A stretch of 64,000 nt of DNA from Pinus tabuliformis (lineage: Eukaryota; Streptophyta; Pinopsida; Pinales; Pinaceae). This document shows positions 55,893-64,000 of this stretch, one piece after another; positions within the stretch are counted from its first letter, which is position 1, and every line of letters begins with the position of its first letter. A program made the position numbers and the translations under genes. The notes under the pieces were generated by a model that was not told the DNA's origin, searched no databases, and saw only the letters and a program-made list of their open reading frames with translations. The stretch is from the NCBI GenBank assembly GCA_031772625.1, contig CM062807.1:1144437007-1144501006 (forward strand), written 5' to 3'.

Positions 55893-58772
55893 GTGGGCAT
55901 GGTCACTGACTATGATGTGATATTTAGCAATGGAAAGGATTTCCTTCATCACATAGCCTCAAGAGAGGTGAAGCAGATCAGGGTTCAGTTGAAGAAACTC
56001 TATAAATTGGATGTAGAAGACTACAATGCTTTGAGAACTAAAGTAGAGAAGGTGCAGAGCCGAGACATCGATGAGTTGTTGCATAGAATATTGGGTCACT
56101 TGCACCATGGAGCTTTGAAGATCATGCAACAAATTTCTATAGGAATTCCTAAGGGTACACTAGAGCATAGAGACACATGCAAAGGGTGTATATTGGGGAA
56201 GTACACCAAAGCTTCCTTTCATGATAAAGACAGTTGAACACAAGCGATCCTCGATGGAGTTCATTCAGATGTGCATGGACCGTTCTCGACAGCATCCACG
56301 TCCAAGCACAGGTATTATGTAATATTTGTTGATGATTTTTCTCGTAAGTGTTGGATTTTCTTTATGCAGAAGAAATATCATAAGTTCGCTAAATTTTGTG
56401 AATTTAAAGCACTTGTCGAGAAAGATACTGGAAGGAAAGTTAAAGCTCTCAGGATCGATAATGGTGGAGAATATGTGTCGAATGAATTCAATAACTTATG
56501 TGCATCAAAAGGAATTCGACGAGAATTAATAGCACCTCATAACCCATAGCAGAATGGGGTGGCTGAAAGGAAGAAAAGAAAATTTGGGAGCGACATGGGC
56601 GATGTTACATGATCAGAGCCTACCATTTCACTTGTGGGCTAAAGCATGCAGCATAATTGTTTATTTACAAAACATAAGTCGTCATCGAATTCTCAGGATG
56701 AGTACACCGGAAGACGATTTTTTAGGTAAGAAACTAGATGTGGCACACTTCAAGATCTTTGGTTCATTAGTCTATTGTCATGTTACCAAGGATGCACGGA
56801 AAAATATAGATCTAACAACTGAGTTGGTCATATTTGTGGGGTACACTGATACACCTCACAACTATCAAGTGTACCTTCCATCCAACAGGATGATATTGGT
56901 TTGTAGAGATGTGAAGTTTGATGAAGAGAAGGCCATGAGATGTTTCATTTAGATGGATCTTCAGTTACATGTAGATGAGGATATTTTAGCTCCAAAGGAG
57001 GAACCTCAGGATGATGTGGAGCGGCCACATGCAGAGGAGCAGAGAATGGAAGCACCCACTCATGTAGATAAATCTAGAGATGGAAGGAAGCACACAAAAG
57101 AGGTTGATAGATTGATGTAGGATGCTAGAGAGAATGTGGGAGCACCCACATCACAACGTAGGCAGAGGAGATCACCAGATCGATACACTGGCTACATGTC
57201 TCTGATGAATGAGAGTGTAGAGATTAAGCCATCCTCATTCGAGGAAGAAGTGCAACAATCGGTCTAGGTTGATGCCATGGTTGAGAAGTATGACTCCATT
57301 ATCAGAAACAATGTTTGGGAAGTGGTGCCAAGACCAACAGACAACTTAGTGGTGAGTTCTAGATGGCTTTAAAAGGTAAAGAAAGCAGCATATGGGAGTG
57401 TAGCGAAACACAAGGCAAGATTTGAGGCCAGAGGGTTCTCTCAGGTGGAAGGAATTGATTATGATGAGATCTTTTCTCCAGTAGCAAGGTATGCATAAAT
57501 CAGATCTATTCTAGCACTATCAACATAGATGGGATGAAATATACATCAGATGGATGTGAAGACAACATTCCTCAATGACATGATTGAGATAGAGGTGTAC
57601 ATTGAGAAGCCCAAAGGATTTGAGACCTTCAATAGAGATTCGCATGTGTGTAGACTTAGGTGAGCATTGTATGGAATGAAACAAGCACCCCACGCTTGGT
57701 ACACAAGAATTGACAACTATTTCACTGAGTTGGGCTTCGCCAAAAGTGAAGTAGATGTGAACCTTTACCATATTGTGGTTGAAGGTAAATTTTTTCTTAT
57801 AGTATTATATGTCGATGATTTGATTCTGACAGGTGATGAGAAGCTTATAAAGTCTTGCAAAGAGGATATTGCAAGAGAATTTGAGATGAAGGACTTGGGG
57901 CTCACGCATTACTTTCTTGGTATGGAAGTATGGCAAGGAGATGAGGAATTGTTTATGTCTCAAGGAAAGTATGCCAACGAGATACTGAAGAAGTTCCACA
58001 TGGAGAGAAGAAAACCCATGGAGACTCCTCTAATAGGTAACTGGAGGAAGGAGGATGATACTTTAGGTGAAGTAGTAGATGCTACTATTTATAGACAACT
58101 TGTGGGTTCACTTATGTATTTCGTGAACACACGAACGAACATGTGTTTTGTAGTTAAACAACTGAATCAAGCCATGTTTAATCCAACCAAACTTTATTGG
58201 AAGGAAAATAAACATGTGTTGAGATACCTCAGAGGCACCACTCAATTTGGTCTTTGCTATGGACGGATAGAGAGAGTGAAGCTTCAAGGCTTCACAAATG
58301 TAGATTGGGTGGGGAGTCCATCTAACAGGAAGAGCACATCATGGGGAATCTTCAGTATTGGGTCACCATCAGATTCTTGGTACAACAGGAAGCAAAGATT
58401 AGCTACACTCAATTCAACATAAGTAGAGTACATGGTTGCTAGTCAAGCAGCTTGTGAGGCTATATGGATGAGGAAGATCATTTTTGGGTTGTTTGGTCAA
58501 CAAATGGATCCTACAGTGATTTTATATGACAATCAGAGTTGCATCAAACTCTCCTAGAATCCATTTTCTCATGATCGATCCAAGCATATCACATATGGTA
58601 TCACCATCTACGATATTGTGTGCAAAGGAGAATCATGTTGCAGAAGTACATTCCTATAGAGGAGAAGGATGCAAATATTTTTGACAAAGGCATTGTCAAG
58701 ATGAAAATTTGAGTTTCACAGAGGCAAGATTGGGTAGCAGATAATCCATTTATTGTTGAGAGGGAGAATTGA
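55893..58772 (+). pseudogene. Ty1/copia pol pseudogene
   Basis: Domains in order: gag-pre-integrase (LHRILGHLHHGAL then C.GC.LGKYTKASF, ~56,070-56,235), integrase core (VDDFSRK, then RIDNGGEYVSNEF, then PHNP, ~56,270-56,550), integrase C-part (FKIFGSLVYCHV, FVGYTDTPHNY, ~56,750-56,880), RT (MDVKT block ~57,550, MYGMKQAPHAWY at 57,670, YVDD at 57,811) and RNase H (~58,290-58,720) ending in NPFIVEREN-stop at 58770. Order integrase-before-RT defines copia. Many stops: TGA 56235, TAG 56548, 56950, 57118, 57264, 57525, TGA 57660, TAG 58556, plus TAA 57372 and 57495. The second Asp-containing integrase block has IDNGGEY where SDNGGEY is usual. Dead, but nearly full length. Confidence 0.92.
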
Positions 58773-59516
58773 AAAATGAAACAAGAAAATCCTAATTTAA
58801 TTTTGTCATTGAATTAAGTTGAAGTCATTTAAACTAGTTCCAACTCCTGGAGGAATTAGTGGGAGGTCCAGTATTGGGGTATAACATGCAGTAGTGGGGT
58901 GTAACCTAGAGTAGTGGGGTGTAACCTACAGTAGTGGGGTGTTGCCTACAGTGATCAAACAGTAAACTGTAAATTCAATAATAATTAACTCATGCATGTT
59001 TGATCAGAGAAAGACCCAGTTGATATTGGAGTTTAGGGGCAATGTATTATGAGTTGTAAAATCATCTAAATTAAAAAAATGGTGCATGCAGTTAGAGAAA
59101 GGCCTATAAGGATTGCACAATTCATAATTGGGAAATTTCCCCATTAAATAGGGGCTAATTCCTTGAGTAATGGCAAAAGGAATTAGGAGCTTGGAGGCTT
59201 GGAAATTTGGCTAAGTATTGGCCAAAGGTAGTCATAGGGAAAGGATATAAAATACTTGTGCAGTTTGAGCTCAAGGTTGAGAAGAGCATATTGTATTCAT
59301 CCAAATTCTTTTACTAATGCAATATGCAGATAGCAGGGGTTTTTAACTGTGGATTTCTTTAGGGAATTATTGTGTAATGTGTAATGTAATTCTTTCTCTT
59401 ATATGCTTCGTGATTTCATCGATCATTTATTGTTTCCACTGATGAGTAGAGTATATTCAATTCAATTGTTTTAGCATATTATAATTTTCAGTTTGAATCT
59501 ACAAGGAATTTCTACA
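58770..59516 (+). repeat. Copia 3' LTR (right end approximate)
   Basis: Starts TGAAAAATG right after the polypurine GAGAGGGAGAAT that also encodes the last pol codons. TATA candidate GATATAAAATAC near 59,243. The right end is taken at TTCTACA (59516) because it gives a CA end, but no matching 5' LTR is in the window to confirm this. Confidence 0.6.
58869..58948 (+). repeat. 20-bp minisatellite in copia LTR (4 units)
   Basis: Four head-to-tail units of CAGTAGTGGGGTGTAACCTA with few changes, in the U3 part of the LTR upstream of the TATA candidate, where copia enhancers are often repeated. Confidence 0.8.
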
Positions 59517-59869
59517 CTTTGAGGATGAGATAGGACATCCAAGATTACAGTAGTTGTGGACCAATATTCTTTGAGGACTAGCTATCCAAGATAAGAATAG
59601 TCCAAAGAAGGTCATACTCTGTGAACACCTGGATGGAGTATGTACCTTGAGAGATGATGATGACAGTGTCTATAAATCATCGGTCTCGCCAGCATTGTGC
59701 TATGATCTTGTGGAGATATATTTTTGTTAGTCAAGGCCTTTCTATGTGACAATGTTGGTTGGTATGATGCTAAAAAGATGGATTTCCAATCCAAATCTTC
59801 TTATAAGATCTCTTCAAATTGAGAATGTCCATGTACCATTTATGAATACCTCAGTTAAGAGGGAGCGTT
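59517..59869. other. Noncoding stretch between copia LTR and inverted repeat
   Basis: No frame recognised. It ends in a purine-rich AAGAGGGAGCG that looks like the polypurine tract of another LTR element. Confidence 0.45.
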
Positions 59870-62730
59870 GAAGAAAATGTATAACTAGGTTCGGTCTTCA
59901 TAAATATGAAATGCGCTCTGTATTCTTGTAAATTGTAAAATGAAAGAAATTATTTATTTTTGTTTTTAGAGCATGGGTTTCATGCTCAAGGTATTTTATT
60001 TTATAGGTCAAGCATCCATTGAGTGCTTCTAGGGTTTGTCCTAGGTCAAGAACTCAAAAGATTCATTGTCATAAGTTGAAGACCCCATCAAGAACATTGT
60101 AACATGTAAAGAAATCATTTTTGTCTTTAAAAGTGTCTAAATACCCTCCAAGACCAAGTCAGCATGACAGCTGGTATGTCAACCTAAAAGGAAGAGCCAC
60201 GTCCAACTTGAAGAGCCGATATATAGGAGGAAGCTCGACCTCCTTGAGATACATTCATTCCATCACTCATTCTAGCGAAGAAGGACGAAGAAGAAGGCAA
60301 TGAAGAAGGAAAAGGATGAAGAAGACTTTTGTTTGGGCTATTTCTCTCTCACAAATATGAAGGAGGACTATGGTTTCTACAACATATCTAGGGTTTTCAT
60401 TTACAAGTTCGATCTTGAAGAAAAGAAGGCAAGAAGGTCAAGTGAAGGTCACCAGAGGTCATCCTCAAGTTCCAGAAGTTAGATAAAGGAAAGTGAAGGT
60501 CTAAGGAAGCATTGGAAGGCCGAGCGAGGCTCACACACGTGGAAGTAGAAATTACAGGAGGGCCAAAAATTTTAGGTCTGCAGTGTTGACCGAAATTTTG
60601 TAGCAGAAGATCGAAGTGGTGCTACTGGAAGAGATTTGATGGGGTTTGACTAGATCAAGGATAACACATCATCCAGAGAGGTTGGTCTTGGTCTTGGAGG
60701 GTATTGGTCTTAGTCTAAAGGTATTGGAATTCGTAAATTGAAGAATCTATAAGGAAGAAAATAGATTTGCGAGTTTTCCTCTCAAGTGGAGAGGTTTTGG
60801 CCTTGGCTTGCAACCTATATTCTATGTTCTTGTTCTTCTTGTTTTGGTAGTTGTTTGATGATATACAAACATAATAATAAGTAATAAAGGTGATAATTAA
60901 AAATACATCACAAGCAGTTATCAATAAAGAGAAATCACTCTAATCATTGCCCTATAGATTTCTCAACGTGTTGAGAAATATAGGGCATTGGGATCAAGTG
61001 ATTTCTCTTGTAATGATATCTTCTTGTAAATACTTATTTATATTAGGTTCTTCTCTTGACTTATATTATTATAGTGTTATTTTTCATCAAACATCTACCA
61101 AATCATAAATGATAAGGAGACAAGAGACACAAAATGTAGTCAATTAGCTAGGGCCAAAACCCCTCCAAGTTGAGAGGAAAAATCCAAACAAATTCTTCTT
61201 CTTATAGAAACTTCAAGTGAAGAATACCAAGACCAAGACCCTTGACACGACAACCTATCCAAGGCCGAGTCACAAGACCCTTCTTCACTGCTTCGTCTTC
61301 TTGCCTAAGTCAACACTAGTTAAATTGACTTCTATCACTACAATTTTTGGCTACATTAGTATTTCAACCTTCCTCCATAGATCTGCAATTCTCGGTTGCT
61401 TGAAACTTCTGCAAAATCACACATGTGGGCTGAATTAAGGTTCTTGATGGTGTTTTTCCTTCTTCGCTTGGCTCAAGAGCTTCTCCTTATAACCTTGTCT
61501 AGAAAAAATAATGGTATAGTGACTTTTTACTTGGCTTCTATAAGGGTTGGTGTAACCCTACTGCAGAAACCCTAGTTTCTCTCACATGTGTGAGGAAGAT
61601 AACCCAAAAATAGTCCCAAATTCCTTCGCTCTTCTTCCTTTTCTTCTCGCTAGTTCTGACACTAGAAATATTATGGCATTTGGATTAGGTGATTTCTCTT
61701 TGATGATAACTTCTTGTGAATAGTGTTCTTCTTCATCAAACAACTACCAAACCATAAACAATAATGAAACAAGAGATAGAATGTAGGTGATCATCCATGC
61801 AAAAAACCTCTCCAACTTGAGAGGAAAACCCAAACGAATTCTTCTTCTTATAGAAACTTCAATTGACAAATACCAAGACCAACACCCTTGACATACCAAC
61901 CTCTCCAAGACCAAGTCACAAGACCCTTCTTCACTACTTCTTCTTCTTGCTCAAGTCAACATGAGTAAAACTAGCTTCTTATAGCACTGCTAATCTGAAA
62001 TTTCAACCCTCTTCCTTAGTTATGCAAATCTCGACCTACCTATACCTCTACAATTCTTACGTGTGAGCTAACTTGAGGTAGATTGGAGATGCTTTCCTTC
62101 TTTGCTTGACTTGGAGTCTTCCTTTGGTGATTTTGTCTAGTAAGAATGATGGTTGGTGACCTCCTTAATGGTTTCTTTAGGGACTGATTTAACCCTACTA
62201 CAAAAACCCTAATCTATGTCACACGTGTGAGGAAAATTACCCAATAGCAATTCTAAACTTATTCACTCTTCTTTCCTTTCTCTTTGTTGGTTATGAGACT
62301 GCTCTTCCTATGATTTTCACACTTCTTGATGTATTTAAACTGCTTGAATCGAATGTCCTTCAAGTGAGGATGAGCACTTCTATATATGTAAAATAGGCCG
62401 AATTTACCTTGTGACTAGGCCGACATGCTTTTCTAGAATCATCTTCATCTCCTTTTGAAGGCCGACATGAGGTAGTACTTGTGACAAGGTCTTGGAGGGT
62501 TTGTGACTCAAATAAATTCTCTTTTTACAATGTATAACATGCCCAAATGGGTCTTCAATACTTGACATTGACTCAATAGAATTTATGACTTGATGACCAA
62601 TCCTAATAGCTCTCAATGGGAGCTTCATCTATAAAAATTAAAATTCCTTGATCATGAAACCCATGACTCAAGCATAACATAAATGATTTTATTTTTATTC
62701 TTTACATCAATTACATAAAATCATGATTAT
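59870..62730. repeat. Large inverted repeat of LTR-like arms (left, right 1, right 2)
   Basis: The left arm (59,870-60,967) reads plus, starts TGAAGAAAATG after a purine tract and has a TATA-like GATATATAGG at ~60,218. Its inner half is complementary to 60,969-61,650 (right 1). Its outer half is complementary to the far end of 61,660-62,730 (right 2), e.g. GGGTTTCATG(C/A)TCAAGG. Right 1 and right 2 are direct repeats of each other. No transposase or pol is present. It may be two inverted LTRs plus a duplication, or a foldback element. Confidence 0.65.
60927..61009. repeat. Near-perfect palindrome at centre of inverted repeat
   Basis: AAGAGAAATCACT... pairs with ...AGTGATTTCTCTT, and the middle TTTCTCAACGTGTTGAGAAA is a perfect palindrome with almost no spacer. 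Confidence 0.85.
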
Positions 62731-64000
62731 ACATGCCATTATGAAGATCGTTTTATCCTCCACAATATCCCAAGGTTGAAAGGAAATTGACAGAGGTAAC
62801 CTCAAACCACTTAGGTTTTAGCAGCTAGCCCTGCTAAACCAGAGAGGGCTCTCTCTATAAAGCTCACAACTAAATATGAATAGAGTCGGAAAAATATATT
62901 AGCCTAGATATGTTCAGCTCTAGGGTTTTTAAATTTATGGTTTTGCTAGATCAGGAGTGAAAATCAGGGAACTAGGTCAAAATATCAAAGGTTTTAGTTG
63001 CAAGAGATATAAAGGAGTAGGGTAGGTATGCCTTTGTGATACTTTGGGGTTTTTTCGATGTAGTGTAGGGTGGAAAAGAAAAGATTCAAAATGAGCATGG
63101 CAAGCATGAATTCATTTATGAGAAGATAGGTAACATAAACATGAAGTTCCTAACAAAACATAGCTTAAACTTAAGAATTCTGTTTAAAACCTCTTAGGAA
63201 AATCACTGAAAATCATAGATATGGAAAGAAGATGAAATTATCATTCATATAAAACTATAACAGAGATAAAACATTATCACAAACTCTCAACACAAGAATT
63301 CTTGAATAATAGCTACAACTATCCTTTAATTTCCTGTAAAAAGGGATAATTGAATACAAGCTCCAAGAGTTCTACTCATTGATTTCCAACCCTTTCTCTA
63401 ACTTAGATTGGGTTACATATAGATAAAAATATCATTTTCTCCCTCTCAGGGGTCAAATCCAACATTCAAGGAACTGCGTACAAGAATATCTCCAATCATA
63501 CCTAAGACTAGGGAGGTTAGAAACCAACTCCCAATTTGGTGCAAAACTGATTCATTTGACCATAAGAACCTATACAAGCATGAATCTACTTAATTTTTAC
63601 TTTGAAAAACATAATTAAACCTCAATGCATCATCACAACCCTTAAAATGACAAATTACATTAGCAAAACTGGAACATGACTCGGTAAACTAAGAAAAATG
63701 ATTTCCAGGTAAAAACGTAGCAAATTTCATGAAAACGTACTATGTTGCTTGTAAGTGACTTTTGGAGGGGTTCCCAATCTCCAAATTAAGATATGAAAAA
63801 TGATAGAGAAAGATCTGCCTGTCTACTACACCATAGAATCTTGAAGCACTGAAAAAGATTGTTTCTAGACCTCCAAAAACCATTTCTCCCACAAATACTC
63901 CAAAACTATAGCGTGCCTCTGAAAAACGTGGCAGAAAGGTGTTTTTTGGTACTTCTTTGACCTTTTGACCTAGAAAAAGCTGCTAACATGGATCTCCGAT
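62731..64000. other. Gene-free AT-rich end of window
   Basis: No coding frame above noise, no RNA gene and no repeat shared with the rest of the window. Confidence 0.6.

Noticed and set aside
58770-59516. A complete copia element with both LTRs
   Set aside because: No second copy of the TGAAAAATGAAAC-starting LTR is found upstream within the window.
62404-62628. 74-codon minus-strand frame as a gene
   Set aside because: It lies in an arm of the inverted repeat, its counterpart in the left arm is full of stops, and no domain is recognised.

Overview
The window is repeat-dense nuclear DNA from a large-genome land plant, with no clearly intact host protein gene. Plant origin is shown by an initiator-Met primer site in Ty3/gypsy elements, a tRNA-Arg primer site in a Tat/Ogre-like element, a plant L1-type LINE with RNase H, plant Ty1/copia pol motifs and a relic of the plant rubber-elongation-factor/SRPP family. 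The depth of nesting and decay would fit a gymnosperm, but the species cannot be fixed from sequence alone.

Layout. (1) 1-6.3 kb: AT-rich DNA with a tRNA-like sequence on the minus strand, a frame-shifted REF/SRPP exon relic between two copies of a dispersed repeat, and several short tandem duplications. (2) 6.3-10.5 kb: remains of two LINEs of one family, both on the minus strand. (3) 10.6-15.9 kb and 52.75-54.1 kb: a decayed plus-strand gag-type retroelement whose 3' part is tandemly duplicated. Copy 1 carries a ~630-bp foldback MITE. Copy 2 is split by the big array. (4) 15,921-52,751: the centrepiece, a head-to-tail array of one Ty3/gypsy family on the minus strand. It has seven LTRs of about 620 bp separating six internal regions (called A, A2, B, C, D, E here), neighbours sharing a single LTR. 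A 5-bp target duplication (ATATT/ATACT) is found only at the two outer ends. A2 is internally deleted, LTR6 is truncated, and gag of E is split by (5), a 7.9-kb Tat/Ogre-like element (43,616-51,537) with 1045-bp LTRs, a tRNA-Arg primer site, a gag/protease ORF, no visible pol, and a series of small hairpins sharing a TTAACGAG-type loop. (6) 54.1-59.5 kb: a gag-like pseudogene, a Ty1/copia pol pseudogene and its 3' LTR. (7) 59.9-62.7 kb: a large inverted repeat of LTR-like arms with a near-perfect palindrome at its centre. (8) 62.7-64 kb: nothing recognised.

Decay. Most in-frame stops, judged by comparing copies, are CAG to TAG or CGA to TGA. That is the pattern expected from deamination of methylated CHG and CG cytosines in silenced plant transposons. 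Elements B, C and D are the best preserved. C keeps a 543-codon gag-protease frame and a 639-codon RT-RNase H-integrase frame. No unit is open throughout, so none looks able to move by itself. All coordinates and comparisons were read by eye.
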